A stretch of 64,000 bases of DNA, from contig CBDFHN010000002.1 of the NCBI GenBank assembly GCA_965247735.1, positions 2,356,001 to 2,420,000 on the forward strand, read 5' to 3'. Both the position numbers and the translations under genes were made by a program. A model generated the notes under the pieces. It worked only from the letters and a program-made list of their open reading frames with translations, ran no database searches and had not been told where the DNA came from. Source of the stretch: JAOXRU01 sp965247735 (GTDB taxonomy: Bacteria; Bacteroidota; Bacteroidia; Flavobacteriales; Flavobacteriaceae). Shown here in pieces: positions 1 through 8,178 of this stretch. The number at the start of each line of letters is the position of its first letter. Within the stretch, counting starts at the first letter, position 1.

Positions 1-374
1 GCAATCTGCCCTCCAACGGTATTATGTGTAGATTGTATAAACGATGTTGGTGTTAAATACAGCTCATTATTGTCTAGTATAGCGCTTAAAAACTTTTCGG
101 AATCACGAAGACATCCCATTCCTGTACCAGTAATAACAGCATCTACATTAGCTAAGTTAGCTTCTTGTAGTGCTATTTTAGAAGCTACTACTCCCATTTT
201 TATTCCTTTTGCCATTCTACGAGCTGCAGCTGCAGGAATATAGTCCTTATAATTAGGGGTTATAGCGACTAAAACATCCTCCTCATATGTCTCCACCTCT
301 TCTAAAAACAAAGCATTATCAAATGTTTTTTGAGAAGAAATAGACCCAACACTATTCACATATACCTTTTTCAT
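1..374 (-). CDS. beta-ketoacyl-ACP synthase family protein, N-terminal part (runs off window)
   Basis: The first 124 codons of a ketosynthase-family (thiolase fold) protein; the rest lies beyond the left edge. It begins MKKVYVNSVG and contains the segment TPTSFIQSTHNTVGGQIA, which is typical of the ketosynthases and chain-length-factor-like proteins of flexirubin and aryl-polyene clusters. The catalytic cysteine would lie beyond the visible part, so an active enzyme and a chain-length factor cannot be told apart. It is the last visible gene of the leftward pigment cluster. Its ATG follows directly on a dispersed 91-bp repeat, whose small ORF stops four bases upstream. Inferred role: elongation of the polyene acyl chain on ACP in the cytoplasm. 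Confidence 0.8.
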   Translation of the reverse strand, partial: MKKVYVNSVGSISSQKTFDNALFLEEVETYEEDVLVAITPNYKDYIPAAAARRMAKGIKMGVVASKIALQEANLANVDAVITGTGMGCLRDSEKFLSAILDNNELYLTPTSFIQSTHNTVGGQI

Positions 375-465
375 GTGTCTATATTATTTTATTAAATCGG
401 TCACATGGTACATCCTTATTAGCCATCTCCTTATGTATAGAATCCTTTGTTAATGGATGTTTCAT
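375..465 (-). repeat. dispersed start-codon repeat, copy A1 (intact)
   Basis: An intact 91-bp unit. On the minus strand it starts ATGAAACATCC and ends TAGACAC, directly followed by the ATGAAA of the partial ketosynthase gene. It contains the block GATGTACCATGTGACCGATT shared by nearly all copies. CATGTG at 402-407 and its complement at 372-377 can pair, which places the downstream start codon in a stem. An older, shortened copy (A2) lies directly upstream. Confidence 0.85.
379..465 (-). CDS. repeat-encoded 28-aa peptide (copy A1)
   Basis: Open reading frame of 28 codons plus TAG inside repeat copy A1. The peptide starts MKHPLTKDSIHKEM and ends NKDVPCDRFNKII. It has no recognisable domain, signal peptide or membrane segment. 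The stop lies four bases before the start codon of the ketosynthase-family gene, a spacing suited to translational coupling. Four other copies in the window keep the frame open and others do not, so translation is likely but a role for the peptide itself is uncertain. Confidence 0.4.
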   Translation of the reverse strand: MKHPLTKDSIHKEMANKDVPCDRFNKII

Positions 466-540
466 CTGTTTATATTTATTGTTTTTAACGGTCACATGCT
501 GTTTGCTATTAATCATTTTCTTAATGATGTTTTTTAGCAT
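466..540 (-). repeat. decayed, internally deleted copy A2 of the start-codon repeat
   Basis: Directly upstream of copy A1. On the minus strand it keeps the CATGTGACCG core and an ATGATTAATA block in the right order, and it ends directly before the ATGAAA of A1. About 20 bp are missing between the 5' end and the ATGACTAAT block. It suggests that an older unit was followed by a newer one placed at the same start codon. Confidence 0.6.
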
Positions 541-552
541 GCCATTTCACAA

Positions 553-1755
553 CTATTGCTGTTTTGAAAAAATTAATGAAGAACAATTGCCTCCAAACCC
601 AAGTGAATTAGAAAGTACCGCATTCAATTCCTTCTTTTTTAAAGTTGTTTGTGGAATTAAATCAAATTCTTTCATTTGAGTTTTAAAATTCAAATTCGGA
701 TAGATCATATTGTTTTGCAAAGCCAATACTGCATATATGGCTTCTATAGCTCCAGCTGCCGCAAGCGTATGTCCAGTATATGCTTTTGTTGAGCTAAAGT
801 CAGGAACATCATCTCCAAAAACACGCAATAGCGCTCTTCCTTCTGACAAATCGTTATTTCCAGTGGCAGTACCATGTGCATTTATATAGTCGATATCACT
901 AGCTACATAACCAGCTACTTTTAAAGCCTGTTCCATAGCAAGCGTAGCTCCGTCCCCATTTTCTGAAGATGCGGTCTGATGAAATGCATCATTAGCATTA
1001 CCATAGCCCTTTACATAAGCTAATACTTTTTTATTTTCTTTTGCGACAATAGCATCAGACTCCAGTACTAAGTATGCCGCAGCTTCTCCAAGGTTAAGTC
1101 CTTTTCTATTTTCATCAAAAGGAGTATTATAAGAATCAGACAATATCATTAAAGTCTTAAAACCATTGATGGTAAATTTAGACATACAATCTTTACCTCC
1201 TACAACCACTCTATCTAATTTCCCTGCCTTAATTAGCCGAGCACCAAGCATAATAGCATTTGCCGCAGAAGAACAAGCAGTACTTATTGTAGTAACCAAG
1301 CTTTCATTTATTCCCAGCTCATTGGCTATTTTTTGAGTACTATCTCCAATGTGATGAGAATCTATATATTTCCTTAAAGATTTATCTGTTAGGTAATCAT
1401 AATAATAGGCTTCTGTCCTATCCATTCCGCCTACACTAGTTGCGGAGATAAGCCCAGTCTTATAGTCTGTTATGGAAGTAATTCCTGCATTAGCAACAGC
1501 TTCTTTTGCTGCCAAAACACCTAACATAGCTGTTCGTGAGTAGTTATTTGATGTTGCTAGACCTAGTTTTGTTTCTAATGCAGTGTTCGTTGCTGAAATT
1601 TCACCAACCATAATTGCATCAGAATGAATCGTGTTGATATTTGAAATTTTGGAAATACCAGATTTAGCCGCTATAAGCGACTGATAATTTTCAGCTACAT
1701 TGTTTCCAATGGCAGAAATGATTCCCATCCCTGTTATTGCAACTCCTTTACTCAT
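553..1755 (-). CDS. beta-ketoacyl-ACP synthase (FabF-like) of flexirubin cluster
   Basis: A 400-aa decarboxylating ketosynthase of the FabF/KAS II type. The catalytic triad is present: Cys161 in STACSSAANA, His in NAHGTATGNND and His in YTGHTLAAAGA. It condenses malonyl-ACP with the growing acyl-ACP in the cytoplasm; in this setting the product is probably the aryl polyene chain. It lies 39 bp downstream of an ACP gene and is the third gene after a second ketosynthase (2675-3823) and a truncated ketosynthase homologue. Such paired ketosynthases are typical of aryl-polyene and flexirubin clusters, where one may act as a chain-length factor. Here both keep Cys-His-His, so both may be active. 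Confidence 0.88.
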   Translation of the reverse strand: MSKGVAITGMGIISAIGNNVAENYQSLIAAKSGISKISNINTIHSDAIMVGEISATNTALETKLGLATSNNYSRTAMLGVLAAKEAVANAGITSITDYKTGLISATSVGGMDRTEAYYYDYLTDKSLRKYIDSHHIGDSTQKIANELGINESLVTTISTACSSAANAIMLGARLIKAGKLDRVVVGGKDCMSKFTINGFKTLMILSDSYNTPFDENRKGLNLGEAAAYLVLESDAIVAKENKKVLAYVKGYGNANDAFHQTASSENGDGATLAMEQALKVAGYVASDIDYINAHGTATGNNDLSEGRALLRVFGDDVPDFSSTKAYTGHTLAAAGAIEAIYAVLALQNNMIYPNLNFKTQMKEFDLIPQTTLKKKELNAVLSNSLGFGGNCSSLIFSKQQ

Positions 1756-1794
1756 TTACATCCTCTACTTTAAATCCTCACCTTAAGGAAACAA

Positions 1795-2052
1795 TTATTT
1801 AGTTCTGTTTTCTGTAATATACGCTGCCATTATTGCTACAGATTCAAAAATTTTCTTTCCCTCTTTTGGATCGGTTAGCTTTATTCCATAATCCTTATCT
1901 AACATAACAATAAGCTCCAATGCATCGATAGAATCTAAACCTAAACCATCCCCAAACAAGATATCATTATCTCCAATTTCATCTACAGCAACATCTTCTA
2001 AATTTAACTGCTCAATAATTTTTTCTTTTAATTCTTGTTTTAATACTTCCAT
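1795..2052 (-). CDS. acyl carrier protein
   Basis: An 85-aa acidic ACP. The phosphopantetheine attachment site is Ser41 in GLGLDSIDALEL, inside the usual four-helix PP-binding domain. It tethers starter and intermediates for the neighbouring ketosynthases. The gene lies 2 bp downstream of the truncated ketosynthase-like gene and 39 bp upstream of a FabF-like gene, in one operon. A second ACP gene (13904-14146) in the same cluster suggests that polyene and dialkylresorcinol or acyl-transfer steps may use different carriers. That division of labour is inference. Confidence 0.93.
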   Translation of the reverse strand: MEVLKQELKEKIIEQLNLEDVAVDEIGDNDILFGDGLGLDSIDALELIVMLDKDYGIKLTDPKEGKKIFESVAIMAAYITENRTK

Positions 2053-2054
2053 TT

Positions 2055-2675
2055 TTATCTTTTATGTAAGGTTACTATTTTTTCTTTATTATGCTCTAAC
2101 TCTCCTTTATCTGATACCAAATAAAGAAATGCCTCGTAATTTTCGCCATCAAATTCTACCCATCCACAAAGCACCTGATCCGCTTTTTGTGTTCTTAACA
2201 AACTTGTACTATAATCATATAAGTGATCGGCATTAAAGGCATCAAAGATAAAAAAACTATTTTCAGAATATAGTTTATGTTTAATACTTAATTCTCCAAT
2301 ACAGATATTCGGTAATGTATAGACAAAAACTGCTGGACTTGGAAAATAATTTTCTTTATCCTGAATTGATTTTTGATACTTTCTGTCGGTATCCAAGCTA
2401 GATGCTTTATTTGAAAAAACAACTGCGATATTTTGCTCTGTTTCTGCTAAAAATCCTTCATTTTTAAGTAATACATCTCCAGCCAGAAAAGCAAGTTTAC
2501 TTAATGAATCCATTTTAAAAAACTTTGGATAATTTGTTTCCAAGTTTTTATATGCAGCTTTTATAAATACCGAGAAATCCGTTTCATTATCACTGTACAA
2601 TTTCTCTCCATTTAAAGAAACTGTATTATTTTTAATACTACAATACGATGTTATATAATACATAGTGTCCACCAT
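2055..2675 (-). CDS. truncated beta-ketoacyl synthase-like protein (Ketoacyl-synt_2 / chain-length-factor type)
   Basis: A 206-aa protein that resembles only the N-terminal part of a ketosynthase. The segment VVFSNKASSLDTD followed by SPAVFVYTLPNICIGELSIK matches what I recall of the short 'beta-ketoacyl synthase chain length factor' family of aryl-polyene clusters. No catalytic Cys-His-His set is visible, so it is probably a non-catalytic partner. The gene overlaps the stop of the upstream ketosynthase by one base and lies 2 bp before an ACP gene, so it should be co-translated with both. The family assignment is from memory and moderately sure. Confidence 0.65.
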   Translation of the reverse strand: MVDTMYYITSYCSIKNNTVSLNGEKLYSDNETDFSVFIKAAYKNLETNYPKFFKMDSLSKLAFLAGDVLLKNEGFLAETEQNIAVVFSNKASSLDTDRKYQKSIQDKENYFPSPAVFVYTLPNICIGELSIKHKLYSENSFFIFDAFNADHLYDYSTSLLRTQKADQVLCGWVEFDGENYEAFLYLVSDKGELEHNKEKIVTLHKR

Positions 2676-3823
2676 TATTGTTTTACCTTTTTAAATACTA
2701 CCGCAGTATTGCAACCACCAAAACCTGAAGCTGTCTTTAGAAAAGTTTGCAACGGTTGCTTTGTTGGTTTTTCTATAATATGAATTGATTGCGTCACGCC
2801 CATCTCTTCAAACCCCAAAGATGTAAATAATGTATTCTGATACAGCGAGTGCATTCCTATTATTGCTTCCACAAGCCCCGATGCTCCAAGTGTATGTCCA
2901 AAATATCCTTTTAGGCTATTTACTGGCACCTTTTCAAGTCCCAATCTATTAAAAGCAATAGCTTCCATCTCATCATTATATAAGGTTGCTGTACCATGAG
3001 CAGAAATATAACTAATTTCTTTAGCCTTAATATTAGCTTCTGAAAAAGCAGATTTTATACTTCTAACCAGCCCTTCTCCTGTTCTAGACGGGCCAGAAAT
3101 ATGATTAGCATCATTGCAAGAACCTGTTCCAATAATTTCTACTGCTTCATTTGGCAATTGTGAATCATCAGAAGTTACCAATGCGGCGGCTGATAGCTCG
3201 CCAATATTAATTCCAACCCTACCCTTGCAATAAGGCTTGCAACGCTCTGTACTTAATGCTTGAAAAGAATTAAATCCTGAGATAATAAATTCTGTAAGTA
3301 CATCTCCGCCAACTACAAACACATGATCATAAATATCTTGGTTTATATATCGCTTTGCAATTGCTACAGCCAATATCCCAGAAACACATGCATTAGAAAG
3401 TACTATTGCTTCGTTTTTAAAGCCAAAAGCTTTTACTAATACGCTTCCTAATTCACTCAAATATGCACGTTCTTTTGGAAAAGGACTATTGTCATCTAAA
3501 ACATCAATATTGCCTTTTGTTGTCGAAATAATTAAGCCAACTCTTTTTGTAAGTGCTATTCCAGAGTCCTTAATCACTTTTGATAGCGCAACACTCATCA
3601 GTTGTTCTAAACGGGTGTACTCTCCTTCTAAATTTAAATCATCAAATGCTTTTGTAAGCTGATTTGTGGGTACTAATGAAGAATAAAAAGGACTTGACAA
3701 TACAGAATCATCTGTTATAACTTCCAATCCTGAAATTTCATTCTTTACCTTTTCTACAACCGTTTTGCTATCGAAACCTAAAGAAGAAACGATACTGTTA
3801 TATGACACATAAGCCTTAGTCAT
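2675..3823 (-). CDS. beta-ketoacyl-ACP synthase of flexirubin cluster
   Basis: A 382-aa ketosynthase. Cys146 lies in VLSNACVSGI, followed by His in SAHGTATLYND and His in YFGHTLGASGL, so the triad is complete. It is more divergent than the FabF-like copies: its N-terminus (MTKAYVSYNSIVSSLG) lacks the usual VVITGxG start, as in many aryl-polyene ketosynthases. It overlaps the thioesterase gene by 8 bp and the truncated ketosynthase-like gene by 1 bp, a tightly coupled operon. It probably elongates the polyene, perhaps as a partner of the 553-1755 ketosynthase. Confidence 0.85.
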   Translation of the reverse strand: MTKAYVSYNSIVSSLGFDSKTVVEKVKNEISGLEVITDDSVLSSPFYSSLVPTNQLTKAFDDLNLEGEYTRLEQLMSVALSKVIKDSGIALTKRVGLIISTTKGNIDVLDDNSPFPKERAYLSELGSVLVKAFGFKNEAIVLSNACVSGILAVAIAKRYINQDIYDHVFVVGGDVLTEFIISGFNSFQALSTERCKPYCKGRVGINIGELSAAALVTSDDSQLPNEAVEIIGTGSCNDANHISGPSRTGEGLVRSIKSAFSEANIKAKEISYISAHGTATLYNDEMEAIAFNRLGLEKVPVNSLKGYFGHTLGASGLVEAIIGMHSLYQNTLFTSLGFEEMGVTQSIHIIEKPTKQPLQTFLKTASGFGGCNTAVVFKKVKQ

Positions 3824-4274
3824 TTTTGAGCCCTACTTTTTGTTTCCATTCATCAAAAAATGTTGGAATAGTTAATGACAACTCCCCTTCATCTTCTACA
3901 AAAACTTGAGTTGTCTCTCCGGTACAAACTAATTCGTCTTTTGAATTATAAATTTCGTATCTGAAAATCATTTTTGCTGCTGGAGAATCCACAAATACCG
4001 TTTTTACCTTTGCCACGTCACCATAATACAATGGCTTTTTATGAGAACAGCTAGAATTTACAATTGGCGTTGTATATCCATTTGCTTTCTGATCTAAATA
4101 AGACAAACCATGGTATCTTCCAAATGCTTCTCTTCCGTCTTCAAAATACTGAATGTAATTTCCATGCCATACAATACCTAACGGATCTGTTTCCGCAAAA
4201 CGAATTCTTACATCACTAATAAAACTAACTTCCTTATCTGATCTAGACGGCATTCTTCTTTTCATTATATACAA
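3816..4274 (-). CDS. acyl-CoA/acyl-ACP thioesterase, 4-hydroxybenzoyl-CoA thioesterase family
   Basis: A 152-aa hotdog-fold thioesterase of the YbgC/4HBT type. The signature is AETDPLGIVWHGNYIQYFED, with the catalytic aspartate at Asp30. In pigment clusters such enzymes release or transfer acyl chains from ACP. The gene overlaps the end of the ABC permease gene by about 30 bp and the next ketosynthase by 8 bp. Internal ATGs at codons 4 and 8 are alternative starts; all still overlap the permease gene, so the exact start is uncertain. Confidence 0.82.
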   Translation of the reverse strand: MYIMKRRMPSRSDKEVSFISDVRIRFAETDPLGIVWHGNYIQYFEDGREAFGRYHGLSYLDQKANGYTTPIVNSSCSHKKPLYYGDVAKVKTVFVDSPAAKMIFRYEIYNSKDELVCTGETTQVFVEDEGELSLTIPTFFDEWKQKVGLKND

Positions 4275-5523
4275 TAGAAATTAAAGTGGTAATTATAAAA
4301 AAAGCAAATAACAATGTTATTTCTGGTATTAAATCTATAAAACTTCCGTTTCTTAAAAAAACGTCATAAAATGCATTTAACCCCCAATTCATTGGTGACA
4401 AATAAGATAGGGTTTGCATAAATTTTGGCATTACAAATACAGGCACCCAAACACCTCCTAATGCTGCCAAAATAACCACAAACGTTGCACCAAAAGGAGC
4501 AGCTTGTTCTTGCGTTTTCGCCACAGTACCTAGTAATAAGCCCAAGCCTATTGCTGCAAGCCCTGCAAACAATGCTACCACAAAAAGTAATACTATTTTA
4601 CCTGAAATATCTAATGTAGGCAATCCTAATACAGGAAACAAATACACTCCTATAAGTAACATCAGTACAAACTGGATTAAGCACACCGCTGAATACACTA
4701 GTGTTTTCCCTCCCAATACTGTAGCATAAGAAACAGGATTGGTTCTTAACCGCACAAAAGTACCTTGATTTTTTTCCTTTACCATATTGATGGATAAAGG
4801 CACTATAATAAAGAAAATGGCAAACAAACTCCATGCAGGCACATTATGTTGTACCGAATTGGGAATAATAACTTCACCCTCTTTATTTTCTTGTGCTATT
4901 TCTTTAAAACTTATAAAACTTTCTTCTCCAAAAAACGATTCAGAAACTTCGCTTTCTTCCTCTTCCATTTGATCCTGAAAGCTTTTATAGATCGTCTGTG
5001 TTTCTATTTTTAGAATCATCTTATCAATTCCGCTTTTTACAGAGCTCTTAAAGGTAAGTTGTGTGGCTGGGTCAAAATACAATTTCACCTCTTTAGGCGT
5101 TATTTTTGTTTTCACACCTGGTATTGAATCTTCTTCTAAACCAAATTTAGCCAAAATACCTTCTACATTTTCATTTACTTTGGCTTCCAAACCAGAGGAA
5201 AGCCCTTCAGGAATTACAATGGCTAACTGGTATTTTCCCGAAAAAACTAATTCCTTAGCCTCTTCTTCTGTTTTCTTTTTTAAAACCTCGAATGTATTAG
5301 ATGCTCCAAATCCGGTTGCTATTGTTTCCGAAACATCGCCTTTATCATTATCTACTAATAAAATCGGGATTTTAGCATTACTTACCGTTTTAAAAGTACT
5401 ATCCTGAATTAGTGTTATCGTCACTATTAAAATCAATGGCATTACAAATAGAATAGCAATACCGCCAATATCTCTGGTTAATAACAAAAATTCTTTATAT
5501 GCCGACGCTAGTAACTTATGCAT
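4243..5523 (-). CDS. ABC-2 type transporter permease
   Basis: A 426-aa ABC-2 (YhfL/DrrB-like) inner-membrane permease. There is one N-terminal membrane segment near residues 18-40. A large extracytoplasmic domain (about 45-225) carries acidic stretches such as MEEEESEVSESFFGEE. About five hydrophobic segments follow from near 230 to the end. With the ATPase just upstream (8-bp overlap) it forms an exporter or membrane-remodelling pump. Position in the pigment cluster suggests movement of flexirubin or a precursor toward the outer membrane, which is inference. Confidence 0.86.
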   Translation of the reverse strand: MHKLLASAYKEFLLLTRDIGGIAILFVMPLILIVTITLIQDSTFKTVSNAKIPILLVDNDKGDVSETIATGFGASNTFEVLKKKTEEEAKELVFSGKYQLAIVIPEGLSSGLEAKVNENVEGILAKFGLEEDSIPGVKTKITPKEVKLYFDPATQLTFKSSVKSGIDKMILKIETQTIYKSFQDQMEEEESEVSESFFGEESFISFKEIAQENKEGEVIIPNSVQHNVPAWSLFAIFFIIVPLSINMVKEKNQGTFVRLRTNPVSYATVLGGKTLVYSAVCLIQFVLMLLIGVYLFPVLGLPTLDISGKIVLLFVVALFAGLAAIGLGLLLGTVAKTQEQAAPFGATFVVILAALGGVWVPVFVMPKFMQTLSYLSPMNWGLNAFYDVFLRNGSFIDLIPEITLLFAFFIITTLISIVYNEKKNAV

Positions 5524-6259
5524 TATCTCTAAGTCCTTTTCCTGTTAATGCAATAAACACATCTTCTAAATTATGTGCTTTTTCTTGATTCGCTACAAGT
5601 GATTTTGGTTCTCCTTGTATTACTATTTTTCCATGATCAATAATTGCTACTTTGGTACAAAAATGTTCTGCTTCATTTAAATGATGCGAAGTATATACAA
5701 TTGTAGCTCCTGAGGCATTCAACTTTTTTAAATGTGCAATAATTACATTTTTTGATTGCACATCTACCCCCACCGTAGGCTCGTCCAAAAACAAAACTTT
5801 TGGTTGATGTAGTATGCTTGAAATTAAATTTATTCGCCGTTTCATTCCTCCAGAAAAGGTGGCTATTTTTTTATCTGCGAATTTAGACAAGCCCAATATC
5901 TCCAAATTGTCTGCAATTGCCTTTTTAAATGCTGGCCCTCTTAAACCATACATACTTCCAAAATAATGGATGTTTTCGTAGGCTGTTAAATCAGGATACA
6001 ACGCGTATTCCTGAGGTACAATACCTATTAATTGTTTTAATTGATTTTTATTTGCCTTATAAGTAAGGTCATCAATAGTAAAATTACCTGAAGTAGGTTT
6101 TATCAATGAGCAAAGCATAGAAATAAGTGTCGTTTTTCCAGCTCCATTAGGACCTAACAAACCAAAAATCTCGTTACGCTCTATCGTTAAGTCCAAGTCA
6201 ATAACAGCATACTCTTCTGCCGTTTTGTATTTTTTTGCCAATTGCTTAATCTCTATCAT
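5516..6259 (-). CDS. ABC transporter ATP-binding protein
   Basis: A 247-aa cytoplasmic ATPase of the ABC-2 type. Walker A is GPNGAGKTT at 36-44, the signature loop is FSGGMKRR, and Walker B with the D-loop is VLFLDEPTVGVD, followed by an H-loop in YTSHHL. It powers the permease encoded immediately downstream (8-bp overlap) and lies 3 bp after the BtrH-like gene. Standard length and complete motifs suggest a functional exporter subunit of the pigment cluster. Confidence 0.92.
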   Translation of the reverse strand: MIEIKQLAKKYKTAEEYAVIDLDLTIERNEIFGLLGPNGAGKTTLISMLCSLIKPTSGNFTIDDLTYKANKNQLKQLIGIVPQEYALYPDLTAYENIHYFGSMYGLRGPAFKKAIADNLEILGLSKFADKKIATFSGGMKRRINLISSILHQPKVLFLDEPTVGVDVQSKNVIIAHLKKLNASGATIVYTSHHLNEAEHFCTKVAIIDHGKIVIQGEPKSLVANQEKAHNLEDVFIALTGKGLRDNA

Positions 6260-6262
6260 GCA

Positions 6263-7258
6263 CTAAACAGCTTTTCTTAATTTTTTAAAAAAAACTTCTT
6301 CACTATCAGCTAATTGCTCTAACTGTGTAGCAACATCATTATACCCATCTAACTTGGCTCCTCTATTTTTATAAATACGGGAAGCATCTAAAGCAAAATC
6401 TCTCCATTTATCACCAATTATTGTCATTTCTTTAGATAATTCTAACAATTTATCATTAGAAAGTACAGTACTCGCTTCTTGCAAAAAAGCGGCAAAAATA
6501 TACCTGAAACCACCACCACCGGTACCTATTTCTTCTTGCATTCTTACAATCTGTCCTAAATAATGGTTTGCAACTTTAATACCTTTTTTCTTTGGCCATT
6601 TTCGAATTAATTTTGCTACCAATCGTATTCCCTTTACCCCTACAATTGGAACCGGAGCCAGCATTTCTCTACATACCTGTTTTATTCCTTTTACAATTCC
6701 ATTTTCTATAGTCAATTCTTTTGGAAAATCTACAGGAGCATATAAATGTCCTTTTGGAGCAAAAGCTCCTTTAGCAAAACGCACTTTTTCCAATTCTTTT
6801 TCGGTAAGTGTTGTTACCGTTTCCATTACAGGATCACTTATAAGATATTTGCCTTCTTCTTTTCCATATACTACCAAGTTATGGGCATTAAAATGAAAAC
6901 GGTATTCATCTGGAAAATATGTTAAATTATACACTCCCACCTGAAGACCTACAGGAGTATTATTTGCTAAGTTCTGATCTAATCTTTCTTTAGCCTTTAT
7001 GGGGTTTTTAAACTTTTCTCTTTTGATTTTTATTCCCACTCGTTTTGCAAAACGATTAAAAATAAGGCCAGGCATACATCTGTATGTAACTGCTGGGGCG
7101 TGGTTTACCTTTAAGAAAGGAATATAGCAGAATAACAGCCCAGCTCCAATACCAAAAACCATGGGCTCGCTTACCTGAAAACCATTGTGTTTCATTAAAT
7201 TTGATACCACTCCATTTTCACAATGAGCAGACTGATGATGTGTAAAATCTATTTTCAT
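6263..7258 (-). CDS. BtrH-like (BtrH_N / DUF4872) protein
   Basis: A 331-aa protein. Its N-terminal half resembles the BtrH_N family, named after the butirosin acyltransferase BtrH, with a probable catalytic His12-Cys13 in AHCENGV and a later histidine in HFNAHNLVVYG. The C-terminal half (about 190-325) is helical and resembles DUF4872. BtrH moves an acyl group from ACP to an acceptor, so an acyl transfer or peptidase-like step in pigment assembly is possible. The gene lies 12 bp after the 133-aa unknown gene and 3 bp before the ABC ATPase. The family call is from memory, and the reaction is not known here. Confidence 0.65.
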   Translation of the reverse strand: MKIDFTHHQSAHCENGVVSNLMKHNGFQVSEPMVFGIGAGLLFCYIPFLKVNHAPAVTYRCMPGLIFNRFAKRVGIKIKREKFKNPIKAKERLDQNLANNTPVGLQVGVYNLTYFPDEYRFHFNAHNLVVYGKEEGKYLISDPVMETVTTLTEKELEKVRFAKGAFAPKGHLYAPVDFPKELTIENGIVKGIKQVCREMLAPVPIVGVKGIRLVAKLIRKWPKKKGIKVANHYLGQIVRMQEEIGTGGGGFRYIFAAFLQEASTVLSNDKLLELSKEMTIIGDKWRDFALDASRIYKNRGAKLDGYNDVATQLEQLADSEEVFFKKLRKAV

Positions 7259-7270
7259 TAATCAATTTAG

Positions 7271-7672
7271 TTATGATGGAATTTGTTTTAAATCTTCAAT
7301 TGAGATACTGAAGACATCTGCATATTTTTGCAAGGTTTTTGTTTTTAATTTTTGAAATACTGAAGGTTTTAGGTGCTTTTTTATTCGCCATTTCCAAAAA
7401 CCTACATAACTCGATAGAATTGACATGTCCATTTTATGAAGCTCCATATAATATGCTATAGGACTACTTAGCTCATTAAGCACATCTTCTTTTGCATTAG
7501 TAACTCTATCTTCTATCTCCTGAAGGGCATTATCCAAAGCAATAGTTTTAGGTTCCCATCCAGAACTTAACGCTGTTGTATACTCCCCTTTTTCATCCAC
7601 AGCATAACAAAGCTCCTTAAAATTTGCGGCGGACAAACTTCCTTTATCTTGAGGTACTTCTTTCTTTTTCAT
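7271..7672 (-). CDS. conserved flexirubin-cluster protein of unknown function
   Basis: A 133-aa soluble protein without signal peptide or membrane segment. It is rich in charged helix, with a basic stretch WKWRIKKHLKPSVFQKLKTK near residues 91-110 and a C-terminal segment reminiscent of a short helix-turn-helix (KTLQKYADVFSISIEDLKQI). I do not recognise a named family. It is the first gene of the BtrH-like/ABC/ketosynthase operon, 12 bp before the BtrH-like gene, so it probably works with that protein. A 506-bp gene-free stretch lies upstream, presumably holding the operon promoter. Confidence 0.6.
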   Translation of the reverse strand: MKKKEVPQDKGSLSAANFKELCYAVDEKGEYTTALSSGWEPKTIALDNALQEIEDRVTNAKEDVLNELSSPIAYYMELHKMDMSILSSYVGFWKWRIKKHLKPSVFQKLKTKTLQKYADVFSISIEDLKQIPS

Positions 7673-8178
7673 ATTTATTTCTCAATGTTTACAACTTACA
7701 ACATCTATAGCAATCTTACTTTAAAAAACTAAATTAATCTTATTTATGCGCTTTATTTTAAACCTATATCACAAATGATATGAATTCGCTAAATTAACAA
7801 TAAAAAAATATTTTTAGAAGAGTTTTCAACAAAAGGAACTTATATCATTCAAACTTAAAATCATCATAAAATCGTTTGATCAATAATTCATAAACATCGA
7901 AGAAGAAATAGAGAGATAAAAAGACAGCCAAACTACTAAAGAAATATTAGCATTAGAATCATCTAAAATTTAGCATAAAATTAAAAACAACCAATTAGAG
8001 ATAAAAAACCAACTACTAAAATAATTACAAAAATGGGAACATTGATTTTAAAGATTAGATAAAAGAACCAATCAAAAACTTCTACCAAAATAAAAAAGAA
8101 TTACACCCAGATGATCACGAATGTAATTCTTTAAATAAGCAATCAAAATCTGCATTAACACTTACTTTACATATTACA
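7673..8178. other. gene-free stretch between the frameshifted darB copy and the BtrH/ABC operon
   Basis: This stretch of 506 bp has stops in all frames. It holds a terminator-like hairpin at its right end (8089-8132) and, by position, the promoter of the leftward 133-aa gene. The middle part (about 7850-8080) is very A-rich on the plus strand, with several short open stretches but no start-to-stop ORF of note. It may be decayed coding sequence. I see no repeat copy or RNA gene. Confidence 0.5.
8089..8132 (-). terminator. rho-independent terminator after the frameshifted darB copy
   Basis: An 11-bp inverted repeat, AAAGAATTACA (8095-8105) and TGTAATTCTTT (8122-8132), with a 16-base loop. Read leftward it is followed by a T-rich tract, so it would end transcription about 50 bp after the darB-copy stop codon. 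This separates that gene from the downstream operon. Confidence 0.65.

Noticed and set aside
375..540. Repeats considered as a CRISPR array or integron attC sites
   Set aside because: Units are joined directly without spacers and lie at start codons at scattered loci; there are no cas genes, integrase or attC core sites.
479..679. 66-codon frame on the plus strand at the end of the FabF-like gene
   Set aside because: It runs antisense to the ketosynthase C-terminus and through the decayed repeat A2; the repeat and the ketosynthase explain the sequence.
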